A stretch of 39,845 bases of DNA. Source: Streptosporangium subroseum. GTDB lineage: Bacteria; Actinomycetota; Actinomycetes; Streptosporangiales; Streptosporangiaceae. A program made the position numbers and the translations under genes. Location of the stretch: positions 1 to 39,845 of the forward strand of contig NZ_FZOD01000081.1 in assembly GCF_900188345.1 (NCBI RefSeq), given 5' to 3'. Below, one piece after another: positions 8,111 to 16,521 of the stretch. Numbering within the stretch: position 1 is the first letter of the stretch; the number at the start of each line of letters is the position of its first letter. The notes beneath the pieces were generated by a model. That model had not been told where the DNA came from. It ran no database searches and saw only the letters and a program-made list of their open reading frames with translations.

Positions 8111-8331
8111 GCCCTCGCTCGGACTCCCCAGCGTTGGCCGCGCCGCCGCCGGCGAAGCAGCGGCACCTGGTCGGTCGATCCGGCGCGTGAGGTTTCTGCG
8201 GTCGTCATACCGAAGATTCAACCGAGGAGCACCTTCCGGCGCCCGGGTGCTGAAATGAGAATCGACGGTGGCCCCAGCACCACCCCCACCCCGGAAACAG
8301 GCCGGCCCGGGATTCCTCAAGGGTCTCCAGG

Positions 8332-8895
8332 TCAGTCCTCGTCGGCGGGCAGGGCGAAGAGCCGGATGTACAGGGGTCGCGCGTCCGGTGGGGCGTCCTC
8401 GGCCCGACGGCTGTATTTCATCAGCAGCGCGATGTAGGCCTCGAAGAACTCGTCGAACTCCGCCTTGGTCATCCGGCCGAGGCCACGCGAGGCCTTGGCC
8501 CAGGTGGGATCGCGCAGGTAGGCCGCGGGAAAGCGCTCGAACAGCTCACGATCCTCGTCCATGCCGATCCGATGGAACTCGGCGAGCGTGGGACGGTCCT
8601 CGGGGGCGAGCTGGTCGGGCGTCGGCAGCCGCATGTCCCTGGGCCCCTCGGCCTTACGCCACCAGCGCTCCCTGCCGGTCGAGCGCTCGGGGATCTCCTC
8701 GATGAAGCCGCATCTCTCGAGCAGGCGCAGGTGGTAGCTGGTCGTGCCGGTCTTGGCGTTGAACATCTCGCCGAGCGTCGTCGAGGTCGCGGGGCCGTGC
8801 ACGTTGAGATGGCGCAGCATGAGCCTTCGCAGGGGATGGGCCAGCGCTTTGAGCCTCGCCGGGTCGTCGAGCATGAGCGACTCGTCATCCTTCAT
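8332..8895 (-). CDS. ArsR-type winged-helix transcriptional regulator
   Basis: 187 aa. Residues 10-85 are a winged HTH: DDPARLKALAHPLRRLMLRH, then TLGEMFNAKTGTTSYHLRLL as the recognition helix, then a wing ending RERWWRKAEG. This is the HTH_20/ArsR arrangement common in actinobacterial one-component regulators. The C-terminal half (about residues 95-187) is acidic and helical and may bind a ligand or aid dimerisation. No metal-binding Cys motif is present, so metal sensing is unlikely. It is divergent from the hydrolase gene and shares with it a control region full of TTCTGCAGAA palindromes, so it probably represses both. ATG 8895 is chosen by domain position; no strong ribosome site is visible. 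Confidence 0.82.
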   Translation of the reverse strand: MKDDESLMLDDPARLKALAHPLRRLMLRHLNVHGPATSTTLGEMFNAKTGTTSYHLRLLERCGFIEEIPERSTGRERWWRKAEGPRDMRLPTPDQLAPEDRPTLAEFHRIGMDEDRELFERFPAAYLRDPTWAKASRGLGRMTKAEFDEFFEAYIALLMKYSRRAEDAPPDARPLYIRLFALPADED

Positions 8896-8909
8896 GATGA
8901 ACAGTCTAG

Positions 8910-8971
8910 TTCTGCAGAATGATATCTGCAGATAAACCTTTGCCGAAAAATTTCTGCAGAATATATTCGGC
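8910..8971. promoter_or_regulatory. Clustered palindromic operators in divergent promoter
   Basis: TTCTGCAGAA occurs at 8910-8919 and 8952-8961, and the related ATCTGCAGAT at 8924-8933. The right-hand copy is framed by GCCGAA (8942-8947) and TTCGGC (8966-8971), giving a 30-bp dyad. It ends two bases before the hydrolase ATG. The ArsR-type protein encoded alongside is the likely binder. Confidence 0.7.
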
Positions 8972-8973
8972 CT

Positions 8974-10548
8974 ATGAGACGAATCCTCCCAGCCGCAGCC
9001 GTCGCCCTCTGCCTGCTCGCCGCCCCCGCGGCAGCGGCGGCGGTACCCCCGCCCGTCGTGCCTTCTGCCGCGGCGGCTCCCGCGCCCCCGCCCGTTGTGC
9101 TCTCCGCTTCCACGCGCCTGTCCGCTGGACTCTCCGCTTCCACGGCGGCGACCGGAACGCCCTCGCCCGCCGTGTTTTCGACTCCCCCGGCGGGGGGCAC
9201 CACGTCGCCGCTCGCCGTTCCCTCCGACCTGACCGCGACGGAGGTGAGCTTCCGAGGCAGCGGAGGCCTCGCCATGCACGGCACGGTCCTGTCACCCGCC
9301 GCGGCGAAACCCGCACGTCCCGGCATGGTCCTGGTGCACGGTGCGGGTGCGGGCCCCCGTACGAAGCTGATGGGTGAGGCGGTCGAGTTCGCCCGCAGGG
9401 GTCTCTCCGTACTGATCTACGACAAGCGGTCCGAGGGCTACTCGCTCTTCAAGCGGTCCTACTCGCAGCTCGCCGACGACGCGCTCGGCGCCGTGGCCGC
9501 GCTCCGCTCCCAGCCGGGCGTCGACCCGGCGAAGATCGGCATCTGGGGGCTCAGCGAGGGGGGCTGGGTGGTCCCGATCGCGGCGTCCCGCTCGAAGGAC
9601 ATCAGCTTCGTCGTGGTCGTGGGCGCCAACGGGCTGCCGCCGCTGCGGCAGCAGACCTGGACCGTGGCGGCCGGGCTGCGCAAGGCGGGGGTGTCGGGTT
9701 CGCTGATCGACCGGGCTGAGTTCAACCTGTATCGGGCGATCTCCGACGGAGGCATGTTCCCCGAGCCCTACTACGACCCCGCGCCGACCCTGGCCGCGGT
9801 ACACCAGCCGCTGCTCGGCATCTGGGGCACCCACGACCTGCTGACCCCGCCGAAGGAGAGTCCGCCGATATTCGCCGAGGCGCTGGAGAAGGGCGGCAAC
9901 CGGCACTACACGCTCCGCTTCTTCCCCGGCGCCGACCACGCCGCCCACCAGACTCCCGACGGCGGCGTCACCCGGCTGCCCGAGCTCGCCCCCGGCTACG
10001 CCGACCTGGTCGGCTCCTGGATCGCCGACGCCACGGCGGGCAGGCCGCCCACGGCGCAGATCTCGGGACCCACCCCCGTGCAGGACTCGCCAACCGTGCC
10101 GGTGAATCCCTCGGCCTGGTGGGAGTCGGCGCCGATGCAGCTCGCGGCGCTGGTGCTGTTCGTGATCGCGTTCGCCGCCTACCCGGTGGTCGCGCTGGTG
10201 CGCCGCCTTCGCCGACGCTCGCCGGTCCCGGTGACGAGGGGCGCGCGGCTGCTCAGCGCCGGAGGCCTCACGGCGGTGCTCGGCTCGTTCTCCTACCTGT
10301 TCTACCTGGTGATGACCGGCGGCAAGCTGGCCGCTCCCGGTCCGGTGGTGGCGGAACGCCCGCTGATCTGGCTGGCGCTGCAGGCCCTCGGGTGGGCCTC
10401 CGTGATCGCCACGGTCCTCATCGTGCTCGCCTGGCGCCGGGCCGGAGGCTCCGTTCCGCGAGGAGAGAGGGTACGGCTCGGCCTCCTGCTCGCCGGTGGC
10501 GTGGCGTTCGTCCCGTGGGCCCTCTACTGGGGCCTGCTGCTCCCGTGA
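8974..10548 (+). CDS. Secreted/membrane-anchored alpha/beta hydrolase
   Basis: 524 aa. Residues 1-23 are a signal peptide (MRRILPAAAVALCLLAAPAA). Residues 24-85 are a Pro/Ala/Ser linker with a repeated SAS(T)RLSAG/LSAST. The hydrolase domain is at about 90-350: oxyanion region LVHGAGAG, nucleophile Ser194 in GLSEGG, Asp288 in GTHDLL, and His322 in GADHAAH. After another linker come four hydrophobic segments (about 390-415, 430-455, 465-490, 505-524). The enzyme face is therefore probably outside the membrane, held by a four-helix anchor. Family members are esterases, peptidases or acyl hydrolases; the substrate is unknown. ATG 8974 has no ribosome site and follows the operator directly, suggesting a leaderless transcript. 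Confidence 0.78.
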   Translation: MRRILPAAAVALCLLAAPAAAAAVPPPVVPSAAAAPAPPPVVLSASTRLSAGLSASTAATGTPSPAVFSTPPAGGTTSPLAVPSDLTATEVSFRGSGGLAMHGTVLSPAAAKPARPGMVLVHGAGAGPRTKLMGEAVEFARRGLSVLIYDKRSEGYSLFKRSYSQLADDALGAVAALRSQPGVDPAKIGIWGLSEGGWVVPIAASRSKDISFVVVVGANGLPPLRQQTWTVAAGLRKAGVSGSLIDRAEFNLYRAISDGGMFPEPYYDPAPTLAAVHQPLLGIWGTHDLLTPPKESPPIFAEALEKGGNRHYTLRFFPGADHAAHQTPDGGVTRLPELAPGYADLVGSWIADATAGRPPTAQISGPTPVQDSPTVPVNPSAWWESAPMQLAALVLFVIAFAAYPVVALVRRLRRRSPVPVTRGARLLSAGGLTAVLGSFSYLFYLVMTGGKLAAPGPVVAERPLIWLALQALGWASVIATVLIVLAWRRAGGSVPRGERVRLGLLLAGGVAFVPWALYWGLLLP

Positions 10549-10711
10549 CAGCCGGCGGCTCTCTCCGGATGAGTCGTTCCCGCCTCTCGTGGAGGGTGGA
10601 GATCGTCACCAGGTGGGGTGGCATGTTCAACCTCATCGGAGGCGAGGGCGGGTTTCTCATCAGGGCGAGGGGGACGTTGCCGTGGACAGGCCGAGCGGAC
10701 CGGGATCGGGG

Positions 10712-11536
10712 TCAGGGTTGTCCGTCCTGGTAGTCGGGCAGGTCGTCCGGCGGGGTGAAAAGGTAAACGAGGATCCTGCGGGCCGCCTCGGCGGGGGATT
10801 CCGTTCTGACGTCCACGACGGTCTTGTCCCAGGTATGTGCCGCATCGATGATCTTTTTCGTGACGGCACGCCGTAGAACGGCATAGAGGAAGACGGCCGT
10901 GAGAGCGGCGAGTGGGCGGGCCCAGGAGCGGCCTCGCCCGGCCACTGTGACGGCAAGGCCCCATCGGTTGTCGCCGGTGGTGTGCGGGACGGCCTTCAAG
11001 GTGCCGGTGAAAAGGTGATGGGTCACCCTGGCAGTCACCGCGGGGGTTCTGGACCCGTGGCCGTCGAGCTGTTGCCACCAGCGCTCAAGGTCGATCTCCG
11101 CCAGGATCGTGATCTCCCGCACGAGCCGATGATTCCCGGTGAGGGCAATGTGCGTCATCAGGGTTCTGGGTCTGTGGGCGCTGCACAGTTTCATGGCCCA
11201 CGTCGCGGAATAGGAGTCGGTGCCGAACGTGAGCTGGATGCCCGTCTCCACGTCGCGGTTCCACGAGGTGATCAAGAGGTCGGAAGGTGCCTCGGCGCCA
11301 TCGGGGACTTCGTGTTCGAGCCTGTCGGCCGAGTCGAAGGGGACCAGCTCGTAACGGGTGCCGGTGGTGATGTGCCGTCCCTCGATGAGTCGGATCTCCG
11401 CACCCCCCGACGGATCGACGAATCGGTCCCCGGTGAAGTCGAGCCCCTCAACGGCATCGTGGAACGCCTCGACGACGTCCTCCAGCCAGCGTCGCGAGAG
11501 CGGTTCGATCGAGACTTCTTGCCGGAAACGAACCAT
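10712..11536 (-). CDS. Hypothetical protein
   Basis: 274 aa from ATG 11536, MVRFRQEVSIEPLSRRWLED. The protein alternates strand-like and acidic stretches, with one hydrophobic segment near residues 210-228 (PLAALTAVFLYAVLRRAV) and a proline/aspartate-rich tail, FTPPDDLPDYQDGQP. I do not recognise a family. Codon use and GC match the neighbours, and no other frame competes in the same span. It converges on the hydrolase gene. Confidence 0.55.
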   Translation of the reverse strand: MVRFRQEVSIEPLSRRWLEDVVEAFHDAVEGLDFTGDRFVDPSGGAEIRLIEGRHITTGTRYELVPFDSADRLEHEVPDGAEAPSDLLITSWNRDVETGIQLTFGTDSYSATWAMKLCSAHRPRTLMTHIALTGNHRLVREITILAEIDLERWWQQLDGHGSRTPAVTARVTHHLFTGTLKAVPHTTGDNRWGLAVTVAGRGRSWARPLAALTAVFLYAVLRRAVTKKIIDAAHTWDKTVVDVRTESPAEAARRILVYLFTPPDDLPDYQDGQP

Positions 11537-12077
11537 GCATCCGATCCTGCATGATTACGGCTTTATTTGAAATACCCGTTATTTATGGCCATTAAGGGAC
11601 GGGTCGCACGCGTTTCTCTCGATGTGACGGAGGGTCATATCGCCGATCGGGGCCTTGGCCACGCGGTGATTATCGGGCGGACAAGCGCTCAGGGAGAAGC
11701 GTCGCACCCCCGCTTGGATCCGTCTGTGACAGCCGGGCAGCCCCGGTCGATCCCGCCCAGGTCCGTCTGTGACCGCCGGACGGTCCCGATCAACGCCGGG
11801 AAAGCGAACGCCGTGCCCGATTCGACCGGGCACGGCATTCGCTTTTTTCTTTCGACTTCTGTTCAACTCAGTCCGGTGGTGTGGCGGCGGAGGTGGTGCT
11901 TCCCCGCCGAGCGGGATTCTTCTCATGTCCGGCCACCGCGGATGAAGATCCTGCGGCGTGAGAAGACCGCCCGTTGTGCCTTGCGAGCCGACTACGCTTT
12001 CGGACTTGTCGGGCGCTGGACTCTGGCCAGGCCGTCGGCGTTCTGAGATCGTGTGGGGTCGGCAGGCTCTGGATTTT
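11537..12077. other. Intergenic region with imperfect repeats and a hairpin
   Basis: No convincing gene. TCCGTCTGTGAC recurs at 11719-11730 and 11762-11773, within an imperfect duplication with a 43-bp offset. A strong hairpin follows at 11801-11848. Next to the secreted-protein gene, 12021-12050 resembles part of that gene's 3' coding sequence (see findings). Confidence 0.5.
11801..11848. terminator. Strong hairpin terminator
   Basis: AAAGCGAACGCCGTGCCCG (from 11801) pairs with CGGGCACGGCATTCGCTTT (11827-11845) with one mismatch, followed by TTT. The A run on the left also allows termination on the minus strand, so it can serve the secreted-protein gene at 12078-12848, whose stop is to its right. 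Confidence 0.8.
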
Positions 12078-12848
12078 CTACTGACCTATCAAGCCCTGAA
12101 GTTCCTGCAGATTTACGCTGTCCCGACCATCCAGACCTATCAGGCCCGAGACTATGGCCAGGCCGTTGGCAGTCTGAGCGTCCGATGGATCCACCAGGCC
12201 CCCAATTCCCGTACCTACCAGGCCCTGGACTCCCTCCGCGCTGTTGACCCCCTGAGCCGCGCCCGTCAGGCCGTCGATTCCCTGTGTGCCGCCGGCACTC
12301 TGGGGCTGCTGAGGAGCGGACTCCTCCGAACCGGACCCCTGCGGACCGGCCTTCTGCGCACGGGGCTTCTGCGGAGCGGACTCCTGTGAACGGGCCTTCT
12401 GCGGAGCGGACTCCTGCGAATCGGTTGCTCCGGCGGGTCCAACGGCCTCGGCGGGTTCAGCCGAGCTTGGGCGGTCTTCCCCCATGCCCCTGCCGTTTCT
12501 GCCTTCTCTGTTGGCCCTGCCGGGTTTGCCGCCCTTGGCGTGGCGGTGGTTCCTGCCGGCCTTGTGCCCCCTGCCCCTGTCGGACGAACCGTGCGAATCG
12601 CGGAGGCCGTGATGCCCGTGCGGTCCGAAGCGCCTCCCACCGTCGAGGCTGCTCCCGATGTGGAGAACGGGGCTGTTCTGCGAAGAGGAGTAAACGCCTT
12701 CGGTGTTTCCGATTGTGGCGTTTGCCGGTACTTGGCTTGACATCAGAAGGATGCCGGCTGCTGCCGCGACGGCCAATGCCCCGACACGATTGTTGGAGAG
12801 GGGACCTGGCGCCAATCTACTCTTACGAGGAAGCAATTGATCTCCCAT
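12078..12848 (-). CDS. Secreted low-complexity protein
   Basis: 256 aa from ATG 12848, chosen because CAGGA lies five bases upstream. Residues 1-45 form a long signal peptide: a charged N-terminus MGDQLLPRKSRLAPG, then hydrophobic VGALAVAAAAGILLM, then SSQVPANA before the likely cut. The mature part has a His/Gly/Arg-rich stretch (GPHGHHGLRDSHGSSDRGRG), an acidic-Pro part, and an approximate QESAPQK(A/P)R repeat. It ends in an Asn/Gly/Leu-rich tail, NGLAIVSGLIGLDGRDSVN, in the style of the tail of the 6059 protein. Stop is TAG at 12078-12080. A cell-surface role is inference. Family is not recognised. Confidence 0.65.
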   Translation of the reverse strand: MGDQLLPRKSRLAPGPLSNNRVGALAVAAAAGILLMSSQVPANATIGNTEGVYSSSQNSPVLHIGSSLDGGRRFGPHGHHGLRDSHGSSDRGRGHKAGRNHRHAKGGKPGRANREGRNGRGMGEDRPSSAEPAEAVGPAGATDSQESAPQKARSQESAPQKPRAQKAGPQGSGSEESAPQQPQSAGGTQGIDGLTGAAQGVNSAEGVQGLVGTGIGGLVDPSDAQTANGLAIVSGLIGLDGRDSVNLQELQGLIGQ

Positions 12849-13151
12849 GTCGTTCCTGATTCCGAAAATATCGGATCTGCCGTACTGCCACAAAAGTGGT
12901 AGTGATCAGGAGGTACCCGGGAAATTTGGATATAACGCATTGGTCCGGTTTGGGGAGGGCAAATAAGTAGTACCGGCGAAGAAGAATGTCGCCTGCTTAA
13001 TCCATTTAACGAGCTTTATAGCAAATATCAGCGTTGAGGGCGAAATAGACCTAAATATGCGCTTGGTGGAAGTGAAAAAGATGCCGCCGGGGCTCTCCTC
13101 GGGTTCTCCGCGTCAGGCCGGAACCTGCGAGGACCGCTGTGCCGATCACGT
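12849..13151. promoter_or_regulatory. AT-richer upstream region of the secreted protein gene
   Basis: No gene seen. The stretch around 12930-13050 is markedly AT-richer than its surroundings (for example AATCCATTTAACGAGC) and probably holds the promoter of the minus-strand secreted-protein gene. I cannot assign -35/-10 boxes with confidence. Confidence 0.35.
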
Positions 13152-13193
13152 GCTTCGGGGCCTTCCCCAGTCAGGTGGGGAAGGCCCCGAAGC
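13152..13193. terminator. Perfect 18-bp hairpin downstream of the phytase-like gene
   Basis: GCTTCGGGGCCTTCCCCA (13152-13169) pairs exactly with TGGGGAAGGCCCCGAAGC (13176-13193) around a 6-base loop. It lies 31 bases beyond the phytase-like stop and lacks a T tract, which is common for high-GC actinobacterial terminators. Confidence 0.8.
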
Positions 13194-13224
13194 GCGTCAT
13201 GAGGCGGCGAGCCGCGTTACTCGG

Positions 13225-14409
13225 TTACTTGTAGACGCGGGAGTCGGCCTGGAGCGGGCGCGACAGCTGCACGGTGATGAACTCGTTGTTGTCGGGCTTG
13301 CCCGCCGTACGACCCGAGGAGAACGGGAAGTTGTTGTCGTTGAGCACACCCAGCGTCCGGTCGTCGAGGATCACGACGTCCTCGATGGTCTGGAACGGGA
13401 AGCGGAAGGTCTCCCCGAACCCGCCCAGGCCGCGGGGGTTGGCCAGGTTGAGCAGGTCGGCGACGAGGGTCTTGCGCAGGTCCCGGTCGCGGGTGTCCAC
13501 CATGTAGATGCGCTTGGTCTTGGCCAGGTCGCCCTGCTCGTTGTCGCGCTCGATGATCAGGAAGCGGTGATCGTCCACCGCGATCATGTCGCCGATCGAG
13601 TTGCCGGGGCTGTCCAGCGTGTAGGTCCAGCGCTTACCGGTGTAGGCCCGCTTGCGCAGGTTGAACTCGTTGATCCGCAGCGTCCCGGCCGGGTCGCCGG
13701 CCACGGTGCCCTCCAGCATCGGGTACAGCGTGCGGCCGTCGATCGAGCGGGCCATGCCCTCGAAGCCCTTGCTTCCGGCCAGGTTGGGCTGGCCGCCGTT
13801 CAGGAACGGGTTCTCCGGCGCCTTCACGTCGGGCAGCGAGATCGGGGTCTCCAGCAGCTTGCCCGAGGGTGAGAAGTGCAGCAGGAACGGGCCGAACTCG
13901 TCGCCGATCCAGTAGGTGCCGTCGAAGCCCCGCACGATCGACTCCACGTCGAAGTCGGCGCCGGTCAGCTTGCGGTCGGGCCGGGTCAGCGGCCAGGTCA
14001 CGCGGCGGTCGGGGTCGGTGAGGTTGAACCCGCCCAGCACCTCGACCTTTTCGCGACGGAAGGTGGGCTTCACCCGGTGCACCCGCAGCAGGAAGTCGGC
14101 GCTGGTGGCCTTGGAGCCGTAGCCGTTGTCGGAGAGCACGTCAAAGGTGCCGTCGCCGCGTCGCACCACGCCGCTGAAGCCCTGGACCGGCTGACCGGTG
14201 AACGGCGGGGTCACGCCGTTGACCGGGGTCTGGTCGATGTGGGCCCCTGACGGCTCGCTGTGAGGCACGAACGTCAGGGCCGGCAGGGAGGCGAATCCGG
14301 TCAGCTTGGCACGGTCGAATCCAGGACGCGAGGGGGTGGCCATCGCGGGGGTGGCCATTGCCAGAGCCAGTACGGCCGCGCCAATGGTGATGGTCATACG
14401 TCGTCTCAT
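13225..14409 (-). CDS. Secreted esterase-like/phytase-like family protein
   Basis: 394 aa. The N-terminus MRRRMTITIGAAVLALAMAT...AMA is a signal peptide of about 25 residues. The remainder matches the phytase-like (PF13449-type) beta-propeller: VQGFSGVVRRGDGTFDVLSD near 75-94, then GADFDVESIVRGFDGTYWIG, then FGPFLLHFSPSGK, the KGFEGMARSIDGRTLYPMLE block, and a closing VVILDDRTLGVLNDNNFPFS. Asp/Glu-rich loops could bind metal. Family members are labelled esterase-like activity of phytase; actual substrate is uncertain. It is probably exported and works outside the cell. Start is ATG 14409 or the in-frame ATG 14397; both give a signal peptide. It is divergent from the sigma factor gene. Confidence 0.82.
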   Translation of the reverse strand: MRRRMTITIGAAVLALAMATPAMATPSRPGFDRAKLTGFASLPALTFVPHSEPSGAHIDQTPVNGVTPPFTGQPVQGFSGVVRRGDGTFDVLSDNGYGSKATSADFLLRVHRVKPTFRREKVEVLGGFNLTDPDRRVTWPLTRPDRKLTGADFDVESIVRGFDGTYWIGDEFGPFLLHFSPSGKLLETPISLPDVKAPENPFLNGGQPNLAGSKGFEGMARSIDGRTLYPMLEGTVAGDPAGTLRINEFNLRKRAYTGKRWTYTLDSPGNSIGDMIAVDDHRFLIIERDNEQGDLAKTKRIYMVDTRDRDLRKTLVADLLNLANPRGLGGFGETFRFPFQTIEDVVILDDRTLGVLNDNNFPFSSGRTAGKPDNNEFITVQLSRPLQADSRVYK

Positions 14410-14586
14410 GGCGGCACGCTAGGAGGCTCATATGAACTGCCGATGTTGTGCTGCGGACCGTACGGAGAAAACTGACATAGCGCGCGGAGGCCGTACAAAA
14501 CTCACGTGGAAGTCGTCCTGAAATCGTACGGAGAAGCCGTATGGAAGCCGAGCGGTGACCGGGCGCGGGACGCTCGGAAAAAGAGG

Positions 14587-15099
14587 ATGCAACAGAACGG
14601 GTCCCTCACGCGTCCCTGGTCCGTGGAGTTCACTGATTTCGTCGCCGCGCGGGGGAGTGCGCTGTACCGGTACGGCTACGTGCTCACCGGCAACGCCGAG
14701 GATGCCGCCGACCTGACGCAGGAAGCGCTGATGCGGTTGGGGGACGCATGGCCAAAAATCAGGAAAAAGGATGATCCAGAGGGTTATGTCCGTACGACCA
14801 TGGCCCGACTGCACATCAGCGTCTGGCGACGATTACGCAGGGAACGACTGGTCGCCGCGGTGCCCGAGGCCGCCTACATCGAAGATCGTTTTATTGACGA
14901 CACCGGCCTGTGGAACGAGCTGAAGGGACTGCCGTCCAAACAGCGGGCGGTGCTGGTCCTGCGCTACTACGAGGACCTCTCCGACCAGGAGATCGCCGAC
15001 CTCCTCGGCATCTCACGCGGCACGGTACGCAGCCAGGCGGCCCGTGCGCTGAGCAAGCTCAGAGTCCGGGTGGTCGCCCTTGAGATGAGACGAGTGTGA
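14587..15099 (+). CDS. SigE-family ECF RNA polymerase sigma factor
   Basis: 170 aa from ATG 14587 (MQQNGSLTRPWSVEFTDFVA). Region 2 is ALYRYGYVLTGNAEDAADLT followed by QEALMRLGDAWPKI. Region 4 is ELKGLPSKQRAVLVLRYYED, then LSDQEIADLLGISRGTVRSQ, the -35 recognition HTH. This length and sequence fit the actinobacterial SigE-like ECF group, which directs extracytoplasmic-stress or developmental transcription. The frame stays open upstream to GTG 14506, but those 27 residues do not resemble the family. GAGG touches ATG 14587 directly, so the start is uncertain. Its TGA overlaps the start of the following membrane protein, implying coupled translation and a sensor/anti-sigma role for that partner. 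Confidence 0.85.
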   Translation: MQQNGSLTRPWSVEFTDFVAARGSALYRYGYVLTGNAEDAADLTQEALMRLGDAWPKIRKKDDPEGYVRTTMARLHISVWRRLRRERLVAAVPEAAYIEDRFIDDTGLWNELKGLPSKQRAVLVLRYYEDLSDQEIADLLGISRGTVRSQAARALSKLRVRVVALEMRRV

Positions 15100-16511
15100 T
15101 GAACGACAGGGATGAAGCGGAGTTGATCCGCATGCTGGCCAGGGCGGCCGAGGCCGCGCCCGAGCCGGCGGGGGACCTGATCGGGACCATTCACCGGCGG
15201 CGCAGGCAGCGCACGCGCAGGCGGGTGCAGTCGGCGCTCGCGGTCGCGGGAGTGATCGCGGTGATCGGCGGCGGTACGGCGGTGGCCAGGGGGACCTTCT
15301 CCAACAGGGGCGGAGAAGGTCAGATCGTCAGCAAGGCCACGTCTTCCACCGAAGGCTCTCCCCTGTTCACGCCCTCCCCCTCGGGGCCACCCCGCAGGGC
15401 GGTACGGCCCGCCGCCGAGGTCTGGCCCTCGGCGGTGTTCAAGATCCCCGCCAAGGCCGCGGACGGCTGGAAATACCGGCCGGTCACGGGACTGAGCGCC
15501 ACGGAGCTGCTGCTCACCGCGGAGTCGTCGTTCGAGAAGGCCGGCCGGTTGGAGGTGTATGACACGACGGCCGGCAAGAGCACCGTGCTCGCGAACATGC
15601 CCGTCACGGACACGAAGGGCTACTTCGTTCAGGGCTACGAGGTGGGGGCCGAATACATCGCGTGGTGGGGCGAGACTCCCAACAATTCCGACAAGTGGGC
15701 CGACTTCTGGGTCGTGCCTCGATCCGGAGGCACCCCGAAGCGGGTCGGCGAGGTCACGGGTGATCTCTCGCGCGTGACACGGATCGCTGTCACCTCGGAC
15801 TCCATCGTCTGGTCGGTCACCAGCGGAGGGATCTACCGCATGCCCATCAGCGGCGGAGCGCCGGAGCGGATCGAGGGGACGGAGGGGCTCCACTTGCTGT
15901 CCTGGCCGCTGGCGGTCGACTTCGGGGAGAAGGAGGGCGGGGACGCGTTCAAGAACCAGAGCAGGGTGGTCAATCTGGAGACGAGGCAGGTCACCGAAGT
16001 GAACGTCCCGGACGGTGTGGAGAACCTTCGCTGCGGCCCGGTCTGGTGTTTCGGAGGCTGGGGGGACGGGGCCCTGGTGCAGAGGCTGGACGGTTCGGAC
16101 CGGAAAATTCTGCAGGGGATGAGCGCCGGGCCCGAGGCGAAGGACGTCGGCGGCAGGTTCGGCAGCTTGGGGTCTTACGGAGATGGGGAGCGGAACGCGG
16201 ACGGCTACGCCCCCGTGACAGTGGTGTACGACCCGATCAGTGACGTCATGGCCGGGATATCGAAGATGGACCCGTCCGCAGGAGGGGGCTTCGGAACGGG
16301 TATCTCCTCATCGCCCAGTTCGATCCTCTACTGGGACGAGGGCAAGAAACAGGTCAGGGAGTGCAAGACGGTCGACGGCCGCATCCTTCCTCCCGCCTCG
16401 TCGGGAGAGCCCGTCCCCACTGGCGAGGGCACGGTGTGCTCGACGAACGAGGTGGGCGGCGGCAAGGAGTTGACGGTCGTGAACCTTCTCGCCGTGCCTC
16501 CGACGGAATAA
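15099..16511 (+). CDS. Single-pass membrane protein with extracytoplasmic beta-propeller-like domain (sigma partner)
   Basis: 470 aa from ATG 15099, overlapping the sigma TGA by one base (GTG 15096 is also possible). The short cytoplasmic part (residues 1-45) contains acidic helix MNDRDEAELIRMLARAAEAA and a basic HRRRRQRTRRR. A membrane helix is at about 46-66 (SALAVAGVIAVIGGGTAVA). Outside is a Gly-rich domain of about 400 residues, with repeated blade-like strands such as YFVQGYEVGAEYIAWWGET and SDSIVWSVTSGGIYRMPISG. No classic ZAS/anti-sigma zinc motif (HxxxCxxC) is present. Its gene order after a SigE-type sigma makes it the probable cognate regulator. Function is inference from context. 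Confidence 0.7.
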   Translation: MNDRDEAELIRMLARAAEAAPEPAGDLIGTIHRRRRQRTRRRVQSALAVAGVIAVIGGGTAVARGTFSNRGGEGQIVSKATSSTEGSPLFTPSPSGPPRRAVRPAAEVWPSAVFKIPAKAADGWKYRPVTGLSATELLLTAESSFEKAGRLEVYDTTAGKSTVLANMPVTDTKGYFVQGYEVGAEYIAWWGETPNNSDKWADFWVVPRSGGTPKRVGEVTGDLSRVTRIAVTSDSIVWSVTSGGIYRMPISGGAPERIEGTEGLHLLSWPLAVDFGEKEGGDAFKNQSRVVNLETRQVTEVNVPDGVENLRCGPVWCFGGWGDGALVQRLDGSDRKILQGMSAGPEAKDVGGRFGSLGSYGDGERNADGYAPVTVVYDPISDVMAGISKMDPSAGGGFGTGISSSPSSILYWDEGKKQVRECKTVDGRILPPASSGEPVPTGEGTVCSTNEVGGGKELTVVNLLAVPPTE

Positions 16512-16521
16512 AGTTCCATTC

